DNA of 6,030 bases from Deltaproteobacteria bacterium. Lineage in GTDB: Bacteria > Desulfobacterota > Desulfobacteria > Desulfobacterales > C00003060. Under the pieces are notes generated by a model that worked only from the letters and a program-made list of their open reading frames with translations, was not told the DNA's origin and did not search any database. Below, one piece after another: positions 1 to 5,336 of this stretch; the stretch's first letter is position 1; each line of letters begins with the position of its first letter. The DNA is taken from NCBI GenBank assembly GCA_019309245.1, contig JAFDGP010000045.1, forward strand, positions 1 through 6,030, in the 5' to 3' direction. The position numbers were made by a program, and so were the translations under genes.

Positions 1-1220
1 GCCACGCGGATTCCAGTCCACCCGTGGCCAATATGCTTTCTGCAAACGATGCCCTGCTGGTCACAACCCTGGGGGGGCAGGTCCTGATTGAAAAAAATGC
101 CTCTCTCAAGAGCGTGCCAGCGTCTACTCTAAAGCTCCTGACCGCCTTGGCCGCTTTTCACTATTTGGGCCCCTCCTACCGCTTTCAAACTGCAATCCAC
201 CTCGACGCCAGAGGAGACCTCAAAATCAAGGGCTACGGCGATCCCCTGCTTATCTCCGAGGTCTGGGAACACATTGCTCGGGCTCTGGCATCCAGGATCC
301 GCGTCTGCAATGATGTGGTCGTGGATGACTCCTACTTTTCTCAAGACGTTCACATCCCCGGTGCGGGAAACTCCACCAACCCCTACGATGCCCCAATCGG
401 AGCCCTTTGTGCCAACTTCAACACTGTTTTTTTTGAAACGACTCCGGCCGGAAAAATCGTCTCGGCTGAGCCTCAAACGCCGATCACCCCTCTGGCGCTG
501 GCCAAGGTCCGAAGGCTAGGATTACACAAAGGCCGTGTCTCCTTCAGCCACAACGGCGATGAAATCGCCCGTTACGCAGGCGAGGTCCTGAGCTATTTTC
601 TCCGCGCGCGTGGCGTGGTAGTAACGGGCCGAATCAGGCAGGGCCGCATAAGGAGCACCGACCGACTCATCTACTCGTACCGATCGCCCTTCACCCTGAA
701 AGAAGCGGTGCGCAAGATGCTGAAATACTCCAACAACTTTATGGCCAATCAGATCACGGTGGCCCTTGGGGCGCACGTGTCCGGCCCTCCAGGCACCCTG
801 GAAAAAGGGGTTGCTGCCCTTTCTCGCTATGCCGCAACCGTCCTTCATCTCGATGATATCCAAATCGTTGAAGGCTCCGGAATCTCCAGAGACAACCGCT
901 TGACAGCCCAGGATATGCTCGTCGTGCTTCAGGCCTTTGCGCCCTATCGTGACCTTCTGACCCGAAAAGGGCCGGTGCTTTTTAAGAGCGGGACTCTCGC
1001 CGGCATCAGAACCCGTGCAGGATACATCGCACATCCAAAGAGGGGCCCCTGCCCCTTCGTGCTTTTTCTAAGAGGCACACAGGATATCAAAGTCGTTCTC
1101 AAGTGCCTTGTAAACGAGATCAAGGACTGCCAGATAAAGGATCCCACAGCCGCACAAGATCCAGTCCCACATCATTCGCCGGCAAACTATGCGCCAATTG
1201 GGACATCCGCAAATAAGTAA
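1..1220 (+). CDS. dacB: D-alanyl-D-alanine carboxypeptidase, S13 family (PBP4/DacB-like), 5' end cut by window edge
   Basis: A peptidase family S13 penicillin-binding protein: it hydrolyses the terminal D-Ala of the peptidoglycan stem peptide and/or cross-bridges in the periplasm. Numbering from the GTG at 24, the active-site motif STLK is at residues 34-37, the second motif SNN at 236-238, and the KSGT form of the KTG box at 321-324. Also seen are the GDP turn typical of the family (72-74) and the EGSGISRDN stretch (283-291, family DGSGLSR-N). About 200 residues separate SxxK and SxN, leaving room for the domain insertions of PBP4. The frame stays open to base 1 and the GTG has no Shine-Dalgarno or signal peptide behind it, so the true start and export signal lie to the left. 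The last ~30 residues are Pro/Ala/His-rich and may not be ancestral (see DUF4160 remnant). Family assignment is firm; dacB is by similarity. Confidence 0.88.
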   Translation, partial: HADSSPPVANMLSANDALLVTTLGGQVLIEKNASLKSVPASTLKLLTALAAFHYLGPSYRFQTAIHLDARGDLKIKGYGDPLLISEVWEHIARALASRIRVCNDVVVDDSYFSQDVHIPGAGNSTNPYDAPIGALCANFNTVFFETTPAGKIVSAEPQTPITPLALAKVRRLGLHKGRVSFSHNGDEIARYAGEVLSYFLRARGVVVTGRIRQGRIRSTDRLIYSYRSPFTLKEAVRKMLKYSNNFMANQITVALGAHVSGPPGTLEKGVAALSRYAATVLHLDDIQIVEGSGISRDNRLTAQDMLVVLQAFAPYRDLLTRKGPVLFKSGTLAGIRTRAGYIAHPKRGPCPFVLFLRGTQDIKVVLKCLVNEIKDCQIKDPTAAQDPVPHHSPANYAPIGTSANK

Positions 1221-1286
1221 GCAACTCAACTGGTGCAAAACAAACAGCGTCTCTTGGAGGCTTGGCATGAGTATTTCGGAGATTAA
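1221..1286 (+). pseudogene. C-terminal remnant of a DUF4160 gene
   Basis: In the same frame as the carboxypeptidase, immediately after its TAA, 21 sense codons run to a TAA at 1284-1286. They include LVQNKQRLLEAWHEYFGD, which resembles the conserved end of DUF4160 proteins as I remember it (a helix of the type LVeenreLLLeAWHEYFG). DUF4160 genes commonly sit directly upstream of, and slightly overlap, DUF2442 genes. Here the tail overlaps the DUF2442 start by 20 bases, the expected layout. The N-terminal part of DUF4160 (a domain of about 60 residues) is absent; the space is taken by the 3' end of the carboxypeptidase gene. The simplest reading is a deletion that removed the DUF4160 start. The match is from memory over a short stretch, so confidence is moderate. 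Confidence 0.45.
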
Positions 1287-1541
1287 ACCCGGTGAACGGG
1301 TCAAAGATGTGCATTTTACCGAGGACACATTAAGCGTGGATATGGTCGACGGGCGCACAATCACTGTGCCACTGGCTTGGTATCCAGGCTTCTTCACGCC
1401 ACATCACAGCAACGAGAAAATTGGCAGATCTGTGGTGGTGGCTTTGGGATCCACTGGCCAGATGTTGATGAGGACCTCAGTTCTGAAGGACTGCTGAGAG
1501 GAGCACCCGCACCTCGCAAGACCATGTCGCACGTCGCATAA
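1267..1541 (+). pseudogene. DUF2442 family protein, broken by a single-base frameshift
   Basis: The start ATG at 1267 follows GGAGG at 1256-1260 with a 6-base spacing. The first 40 codons give a clean DUF2442 N-terminus (VKDVHFTEDTLSVDM, DGRTITVPLAWYP). From about 1384-1386 the frame loses the family match and stops at 1495-1497. The frame one base back, read from 1386, continues the family exactly: RLLHATSQQRENWQ, then GGGFGIHWPDVDEDLSSEGL, to a TAA at 1539-1541. Joining the halves gives about 91 residues, the usual size. One base appears to be missing in the Pro codon of the WYPRLL motif. No slippery heptamer is visible there, so a mutation or an assembly error is likelier than programmed frameshifting. 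The biochemical function of DUF2442 is not established; with DUF4160 it forms a pair suspected to act as a small two-gene module. Confidence 0.85.
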
Positions 1542-1664
1542 ATGCTTCATTCAAAACCGGTGCATCTTCGGCTGTGGGTTAGCAGCCCCTTGCGGGCGCA
1601 GCCGCAGCCTTTACCTGAAGGAGTGTTCTCTTACGGAACCTTTTCTCCGCTTTCCTGGAATTGG

Positions 1665-2018
1665 TCAAAAGGAGAGAACTTTGTCGCTACTCCTCACCCA
1701 TTCGGATAGCTCAGGTATCGTGGATTTTTGCGCACCTTCGTAATATGGCTTCCCCTTGTGGATTCCACAGCGCACCTGGCATGTTCCGCAAACCTTGACA
1801 GGCACTCCCTTGGCAATCAAATCCTTTGTCATTTCAACCAAGTCAAAATAGCCCTCGGGAGGTTTCGTCATATCCCGTGCGAGGTCCACGGAATCATTCA
1901 TGAGGAATAGACGCACATCTTCACCATCCTCGCGCAACTTCTCAGCAAGTCGCAGGGCATTCCAAGTCACGTCTGTTCCATCGTATGGGTTTCGGTTGAG
2001 AACGATCAAAGTACTCAT
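1665..2018 (-). CDS. DsrE-family small sulfur-relay-like protein
   Basis: A 117-residue soluble cytoplasmic protein of the DsrE/DsrF-like fold family (PF02635 type). It starts with a beta strand and a nucleotide-like loop (STLIVLNRNPYDGTD), followed by the helix WNALRLAEKL, then the strand-turn VRLFLMNDSVDLA characteristic of the family. The likely functional site is the C-terminal cysteine cluster VKVCGTCQVRCGI: C77, C80 and C84 (CxxCxxxC). Family members carry persulfide on Cys or bind other small ligands; which Cys acts here cannot be told. The ATG begins on the base after the stop of the methyltransferase gene. An AGGAGG lies inside the end of that gene, so translation is coupled. It is the last gene of the arsR operon. 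No convincing terminator follows. The family call is firm; the substrate is unknown. Confidence 0.9.
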   Translation of the reverse strand: MSTLIVLNRNPYDGTDVTWNALRLAEKLREDGEDVRLFLMNDSVDLARDMTKPPEGYFDLVEMTKDLIAKGVPVKVCGTCQVRCGIHKGKPYYEGAQKSTIPELSEWVRSSDKVLSF

Positions 2019-2684
2019 TCAACGATCCTCCTTTTCTGTCTTCTTGTTCCCTCTTGTGAACTGCAACGCGACGAACCCCGCGTTCGTGACGACCTCTTCA
2101 CGTATTGACAAATCAGTCACCGGTCCACTGGGGGGAGTGAAAAGGCAACTGCGTGCACTGTCAAAGGTAAATCCTGCTGCATTAGCAATGCTGACGACCT
2201 GATCACACGTGTAAAATCTAGCGACGGAATAGAAATGGTGCCCTTTGTATCCTTTTTTGGCGTAGAGTTCTCCCCATGCACTATCCGCAGGCACGAGCCC
2301 GACAATTAGACGACCTCCCTCTTTCAAGACACGCCGACATTCCTCGAAAGCCTTCTCGGGACCGGCGAGAAAGCAAATCGTAACCACCATGAGGACGCCG
2401 TCAAAACTGTTTTCAGAATATGGCAAGTTTTCCCCATACCCCAGTTGCGTCCGTATACCTCGACTTGAAGCGTATGCCAGCACTGCGGATGAAGGGTCGA
2501 TTCCCTCCCGTATCCCCAGCGCCTGTGCAAACCGCCCTGTCCCCACGCCGACCTCCAGCCACCGGCCTACGGTTTTCCTGAGTAAACCCCGCAAGCAGGC
2601 CACTTCCAGCGCAAAAATGACCTGTCCATCGGGAGAATCAAACCACTCGTCGTACCGGCTTGCTTCTGTGTCAAACGGATTCAT
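2019..2684 (-). CDS. Class I SAM-dependent methyltransferase
   Basis: A 221-residue Rossmann-fold methyltransferase of the UbiE/Methyltransf_11 type. Motif I is LEVGVGTG (43-50), the acidic ribose-binding residue is in GIDPS (D63), motif II is SFDGVLMV (93-100), and the post-motif strand LKEGGRLIVG spans 120-129. The start chosen is the ATG at 2684, preceded by AAGGG six bases away and overlapping the arsR stop as ATGA. A longer reading to 2738 would run into arsR and adds no family sequence. Cysteines at 30, 104, 116, 160 and 180 are scattered and do not form the pattern I know from arsenite methyltransferase ArsM. The acceptor cannot be read from the sequence. Its place between an ArsR sensor and a DsrE-like protein suggests methylation of a thiol, sulfide or metalloid, but a small-molecule or protein target is equally open. 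Confidence 0.88.
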   Translation of the reverse strand: MNPFDTEASRYDEWFDSPDGQVIFALEVACLRGLLRKTVGRWLEVGVGTGRFAQALGIREGIDPSSAVLAYASSRGIRTQLGYGENLPYSENSFDGVLMVVTICFLAGPEKAFEECRRVLKEGGRLIVGLVPADSAWGELYAKKGYKGHHFYSVARFYTCDQVVSIANAAGFTFDSARSCLFTPPSGPVTDLSIREEVVTNAGFVALQFTRGNKKTEKEDR

Positions 2685-3040
2685 TTCGTACCCTTGTCCC
2701 CCTGCGTAGCCTTTGCTCGGTCTTTTGTGACGCAACACACAGACTCGCCAGCAGGAATGACGACCGGGTACTCACCGGTAAGAAAAAGCATCAATCCCTG
2801 TGCCATCGATGGGCGAGTAATATAATAGCAGCGCTGCTTCCCTTTCTCGTAAAAATCCACGATCCGTTCACGCCTCAGAACCGCCAAGTGTTGCGACAAA
2901 TTAGGCTGCGAGACATTGAGAAGTTCGTTTATGTCGCTCACGCACTTCGGGCTGTCTATAAGTTCGCCAAGGATCGCAAGACGCGTGGGATGAGCCAAGA
3001 CGCGAAGCAACTCAGCACTACGTCGTAAATCTAGATTCAT
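2681..3040 (-). CDS. ArsR/SmtB-family winged-helix transcriptional repressor
   Basis: A 119-residue dimeric winged-helix DNA-binding protein. LLRVLAHPTRLAILGEL (11-27) is the hallmark first helices, the helix-turn-helix ends in the recognition helix SQPNLSQHLAVLRR (44-57), and the wing follows (VDFYEKGKQRCYYI, 62-74). Two ATGs in tandem (3043 and 3040) follow GGGGAAGG; the second leaves a few bases of spacing and is preferred. An upstream extension to 3136 would read through the promoter and palindrome and is unlikely. Cysteines: C33 aligns with Cys32 of the CVCDLC arsenite site of E. coli ArsR, but the other two positions are Ser and Asn; C71 lies in the wing and C102-C103 are adjacent near the C-terminus. 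So the classic three-Cys arsenic site is absent, and a thiol/sulfide or other metal signal is possible. First gene of the operon, probably autoregulated. Confidence 0.92.
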   Translation of the reverse strand: MNLDLRRSAELLRVLAHPTRLAILGELIDSPKCVSDINELLNVSQPNLSQHLAVLRRERIVDFYEKGKQRCYYITRPSMAQGLMLFLTGEYPVVIPAGESVCCVTKDRAKATQGDKGTK

Positions 3041-3059
3041 CATCCTTCCCCACGATAAC

Positions 3060-3073
3060 AATATGCGCATATT
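3060..3073. promoter_or_regulatory. Perfect 14-bp palindrome, probable ArsR operator
   Basis: AATATGCGCATATT is its own reverse complement. It sits 20 bases upstream of the preferred arsR ATG (3040) and just downstream of a TATAAT hexamer read on the - strand. Bound repressor there would cover the expected transcription start. Short A/T-rich palindromes near their own promoter are typical ArsR-family targets. No second copy was noticed in the window. The link to this ArsR is inferred from position. Confidence 0.65.
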
Positions 3074-3102
3074 ATTATATGACTTTTTTGTCAAGCCCAA
3101 AT
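3074..3102 (-). promoter_or_regulatory. Probable promoter of the arsR-methyltransferase-dsrE operon
   Basis: On the - strand the hexamer TATAAT (3074-3079) is a consensus -10 box placed right before the palindrome, giving a start point inside it. A perfect TTGACA lies at 3089-3094, but only 9 bases separate the two, so they cannot be one sigma70 pair. With TATAAT, the -35 would fall at TTTGGG or TTGGGC near 3095-3101, which is weak. With TTGACA at 17 bases, the -10 would be TATGCG. Promoter activity here is likely; the exact hexamers are not settled. Confidence 0.5.
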
Positions 3103-3233
3103 CCTCGGTCCCAGGAAATCCCGTAAGCTCCGACACTTCCAGCCACGATACGGGAACCCAGATGAATCCCCAAACCTTTATCCGGTAGTGCCAACACTAT
3201 TTTTGCGCCATGTATTCTGATGTCGAAAATCAG

Positions 3234-3289
3234 TGTAAAAAATTACAATTTTGCCCGGCCTCGGCCTGTCTCGCTGTAACGATTTTACA
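3234..3289. promoter_or_regulatory. Tandem TGTAA/TTACA dyads, possible operator pair
   Basis: TGTAA-AAAA-TTACA occupies 3234-3247 and TGTAA-CGATT-TTACA occupies 3275-3289. The left ends are 41 bases apart, close to four turns of the helix, so a dimeric regulator could bind both on the same face. The outer parts also form a larger inverted repeat, GTGTAAAA (3233-3240) with TTTTACAC (3283-3290). The bases between are GC-rich. I do not recognise the regulator. They lie about 90 bases upstream of the + strand 39-codon ORF and about 145 bases upstream of the arsR promoter box. Confidence 0.4.
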
Positions 3290-3378
3290 CAGTCAAGCGT
3301 GATACAAGGATTCTTCACTCTTGTTTGAGGGACAAAGGCACGCATAGGAACTGCACGCCGAAAAACGGGAGGATGACC

Positions 3379-3498
3379 ATGGAGCTATTTTTCCTCACAG
3401 GCAGCGTTGAGCTGGAGAAAAAACTTGAATCAAAAGCGGCGGGAATAATGCCCAGCAGCACAACTCATTCTAATTTTCAACCCTCATGCCAGTGCTGA
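3379..3498 (+). CDS. Hypothetical 39-aa small protein with strong Shine-Dalgarno
   Basis: The ATG at 3379 follows GGGAGG (3367-3372) with a 6-base spacing, a better site than chance would usually give. The 39 residues begin with a short hydrophobic stretch (MELFFLTGSVELEKKLESK), continue with a charged helix-like part, and end in PSCQC before a TGA. I recognise no family. The terminal CxC could bind metal or be lipidated only if other signals were present, and none is seen. It may be a real small protein, a leader peptide, or the front of a gene truncated by deletion. It lies downstream of the TGTAA dyads, on the strand opposite to its neighbours. Existence as a translated gene is uncertain. 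Confidence 0.3.
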   Translation: MELFFLTGSVELEKKLESKAAGIMPSSTTHSNFQPSCQC

Positions 3499-3505
3499 AG
3501 GAGAT

Positions 3506-3556
3506 ATGTCTCGACCCCGCCGTACCCACGAGGTCGGCGCACCGGTCAATGTCTAA
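3506..3556 (+). pseudogene. Possible N-terminal fragment of a Y1 (IS200-like/RAYT) transposase
   Basis: An ATG preceded by AAGGAG at 3499-3504 opens 16 codons, MSRPRRTHEVGAPVNV, then TAA. REP-associated Y1 transposases very often begin with the pattern M(S/A)RP-R-I-x-x-x-GA-x-Y-H-V. The fragment keeps MSRPRR, the GA pair and the final V at matching spacing. Nothing downstream continues the family in any frame I checked. The match is short and could be chance. Confidence 0.2.
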
Positions 3557-3558
3557 TC

Positions 3559-3573
3559 GGGGCCTAGTGCCCC
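3559..3573 (-). terminator. GC hairpin overlapping the stop of the 62-aa gene
   Basis: GGGGC-CTAGT-GCCCC forms a 5-bp stem with a 5-base loop that contains the TAG stop of the 62-aa gene. It marks the end of the leftward electron-transfer operon. No T-run follows on the - strand, so it is at best a weak or Rho-assisted terminator or an RNA 3'-end stabiliser. Confidence 0.25.
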
Positions 3574-3752
3574 CCGCTGGGGTCTGGCTTGCCGGCCACA
3601 GTAAAGGCGGTTTTGAAGGCGATGATCGCAAGGATGATTTCCCAGATCCACACAACCGTCCAATTGTGAAACCAGTGGTACAGGAGACCACCAAGGACAA
3701 TTCCCGGAAATCCAAAATCAATGATGATTCCTATCATTCTTGCAATCTGCAT
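3564..3752 (-). CDS. Small two-helix membrane protein (62 aa), last gene of the electron-transfer operon
   Basis: The 62 residues are almost all membrane: a first helix at about 6-26 (GIIIDFGFPGIVLGGLLY), a His/Trp-rich turn (YHWFHNW, 25-31), a second helix at about 32-52, and a short polar tail KPDPSGGH. The ATG at 3752 follows AGGAG with 7 bases of spacing. It lies 136 bases downstream of the 53-aa gene on the same strand, so it is probably cotranscribed with the Fe-S/NrfD genes. Two histidines between the helices (H26, H29) could bind a cofactor or form a helix-packing turn. It is far too short to be the cytochrome b-like HmcE that follows hmcD in Desulfovibrio. I know no named family. A small accessory or stabilising subunit of the complex is the natural guess. 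Confidence 0.65.
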   Translation of the reverse strand: MQIARMIGIIIDFGFPGIVLGGLLYHWFHNWTVVWIWEIILAIIAFKTAFTVAGKPDPSGGH

Positions 3753-3888
3753 TGCTTTGCTCCTGTTCTATCCGGTGTGATGTTGTTTATTGCTGCCTCA
3801 ATCGGCAACGTCGTATTGACAATGACGGCTCAAGGACACGTGCCTCAACAAAGAGTCCGTTAATGGCAAAGGAAAAACTTGGAGCCAT

Positions 3889-4050
3889 CTAATGATGATC
3901 TCCTGTGTCTTTCTTACACAGCCAGTCAAAGACAGCCCGGATCCCGCAATAGTGCAAAATGATGATCAGGATGGTCAGGACCGTGTACAGGCTGCCCATA
4001 AAAACGAAATGACTTGGGTCATTGATCCATTCATAAGCAAATGGAAACAT
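3889..4050 (-). CDS. Small single-helix membrane subunit (53 aa), HmcD-like by size and position
   Basis: This gene encodes 53 residues. An N-terminal segment MFPFAYEWINDPSHF precedes one transmembrane helix (about residues 17-35, FMGSLYTVLTILIIILHY). The cytoplasmic-looking end is basic and then acidic (RAVFDWLCKKDTGDHH), with cysteines at 35 and 45. The ATG at 4050 follows AGGAAAGG (4061-4068). It starts 18 bases after the stop of the NrfD gene, so it belongs to the same operon. In the Desulfovibrio hmc operon the NrfD-like hmcC is followed by hmcD, a protein of about 5.8 kDa; this one has the same place and nearly the same size. That is an argument from synteny, since I cannot align the sequences. 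Its role in that complex is not known beyond being a membrane subunit. Confidence 0.75.
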   Translation of the reverse strand: MFPFAYEWINDPSHFVFMGSLYTVLTILIIILHYCGIRAVFDWLCKKDTGDHH

Positions 4051-4068
4051 GTCGTATCATCCTTTCCT

Positions 4069-5301
4069 CTACAATGGGTATGGATTCAGCTCCCTTTCCT
4101 GCGGGAAAATCGGAAGATACCGGTACGAAATCATGATCACAATGGCCCCCGCCCACACCGGCAGCAAGGTGGTGGCCCATTCTACCCAGTTCGGGTGGTA
4201 GCTCACGAATTTGTCAAAGGACATCACCGGCACCGCCAGGCTCTGCACGGTCATGATCCATCGATTCATGACGATGGCCGTACAATTCGACACGCAGGCA
4301 AGAATCAACAACGGCTGATTTTGCCTGAGCGGCCGGATAATCAGAATAATGGCGGCAAGAACGCCCAGTCCGAGCTCGGTCGCCAGCACCCAGTACCCAT
4401 AGGGCTGGTTCGCATAAAAGCTGCTAACCGGGGCACCGGCCTTTTTCACCAGGTTAAACCATCCCAGGGTATCCATGATCTTCAAGACCATATACAGGGC
4501 GGTCAATCCACCGGCGATCTTGGCCAGGATATCGATGGTAGCATTCTTGACCAGTTTTTTCCCGCTGAAAAGCTCTGTAATCTTTGTAATCAAGATTGTA
4601 AACGTTGGGCCGCAGGCCATAGCTGATAGAATAAAAAGAAAAAAGGTCCAAGGCCACACCAGAAATCCTTCGCGGTAGGCAAAAGGACGGCCGTAAAGCA
4701 CACCCGGCACACCACCCAGGGAACCTTGGTGGAAACATGACAGAAAGACCCCCACCGCCGCGATCGTCGGCATGGCCTCGTGCAGGTGGTGAGCAAAGCT
4801 GTGTGGAAAAGCGTACTTATATATCTGCCGATTTTCCAGAACCAAAGGAAGATATTCAATACAAAGGACCATAAAATAACAGGAGATGCAGAACGCCACT
4901 TCCGTCAGCATGGAGTGGACATTGGCGTGCCAGAAGATAAACCAACCCCTGAGAGGTTGCCCGATATCAATAGCAAGAATGCCCAGGGCCGAGGCATAAC
5001 AAATTACCCCGATCACCACGGCATAATTGACGATGTTTTTCAAATCGTCGATCTTGATGATATACCGCAAGAAACCCGTAAAAAAGGCTCCACCGCCAAG
5101 CGCAATCACACCCAGGTCTGCGGCAATCCACAGGCCAAAGGGGAAGTTATTGTTCATGTTGGTCTGGTTCAGGGCCAGCCCCCAACACAAGATGGCGCCG
5201 ACGACCCCGATCAAAACGGGCACATGCAATATGGCGATCCAAATGATAAAGCGCCTGAAGGAACACCTCTGAACTCCCTCTGGGATCAATGCCGAATCCA
5301 T
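4069..5301 (-). CDS. NrfD/PsrC-family quinone-interacting integral membrane subunit (HmcC-like)
   Basis: A 410-residue polytopic protein with about ten transmembrane helices. Clear ones lie near 19-41, 54-80, 90-112, 175-190, 212-238, 302-324 and 377-397. It contains the FHQGSLGG segment (190-197), matching the LHQSSLG-type motif of the NrfD/HybB/DsrP group, and a His-rich stretch before it (HSFAHHLHE, 167-175). Such subunits carry no haem; they bind menaquinol or quinone and exchange electrons with a partner Fe-S protein, here the gene immediately upstream. The start at 5301 is chosen for its AAGGAG at 7 bases. The alternative ATG at 5331 has no Shine-Dalgarno, and an extension to 5400 would overlap the Fe-S gene. 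HmcC and NhcC are the closest layouts I know, but QrcD-, ActC- or DsrP-like roles cannot be excluded from sequence alone. Confidence 0.9.
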   Translation of the reverse strand: MDSALIPEGVQRCSFRRFIIWIAILHVPVLIGVVGAILCWGLALNQTNMNNNFPFGLWIAADLGVIALGGGAFFTGFLRYIIKIDDLKNIVNYAVVIGVICYASALGILAIDIGQPLRGWFIFWHANVHSMLTEVAFCISCYFMVLCIEYLPLVLENRQIYKYAFPHSFAHHLHEAMPTIAAVGVFLSCFHQGSLGGVPGVLYGRPFAYREGFLVWPWTFFLFILSAMACGPTFTILITKITELFSGKKLVKNATIDILAKIAGGLTALYMVLKIMDTLGWFNLVKKAGAPVSSFYANQPYGYWVLATELGLGVLAAIILIIRPLRQNQPLLILACVSNCTAIVMNRWIMTVQSLAVPVMSFDKFVSYHPNWVEWATTLLPVWAGAIVIMISYRYLPIFPQERELNPYPL

Positions 5302-5336
5302 ATCAAAACTCCTTCCAGAATGTATGACCATTGACG

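Larger units (their letters stand above)
3041..3563. other. 523-base intergenic region between the two leftward operons
   Basis: This stretch has no confirmed gene. From the arsR side it holds the arsR leader, operator and promoter (3041-3102). A - strand frame open between stops (about 3075-3254) has no usable start. Two TGTAA...TTACA dyads lie at 3234-3289. Two short + strand reading frames with good ribosome binding sites sit at 3379-3498 and 3506-3556. A GC hairpin lies at the end of the 62-aa gene. It reads like a region that has lost genes, with regulatory sequence retained. Confidence 0.6.

Noticed and set aside
522..1034. 170-codon - strand open frame.
   Set aside because: It is antisense to the conserved S13 motifs of the carboxypeptidase gene and has no family features.
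1570..1612. GC-rich inverted stretches (GGCTG...CAGCC, GCCC-CTTGC-GGGC) between the convergent DUF2442 and dsrE ends.
   Set aside because: The stems are short, the loops long, and no T-run follows on either strand. It is not convincing as a terminator.
3075..3254. A - strand frame open between two stops (about 59 codons) with protein-like composition, including LPDKGLGIHLGSRIVAGSVG.
   Set aside because: It has no ATG, its only GTG has no ribosome binding site, its end overlaps the arsR promoter, and I recognise no family. It could be a gene fossil but cannot be supported.
3496..3498. TGA after CQC read as a possible selenocysteine codon.
   Set aside because: The frame beyond it runs only to a TAG with no family match, and no SECIS-like stem is evident directly after the TGA.
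3787..3888. A 33-codon - strand ORF starting on the base after the stop of the 53-aa gene (MAPSFSFAINGLFVEA...).
   Set aside because: AGGAG is 11 bases away, there is no membrane segment or family resemblance, and the Arg-rich tail looks like non-coding translation.
3892..4626. Long + strand open frame of 244 codons.
   Set aside because: It lies antisense to the NrfD-like gene and the 53-aa gene. Its composition (His, Gln, Asp, Pro rich) is what an antisense frame of a membrane protein gives.
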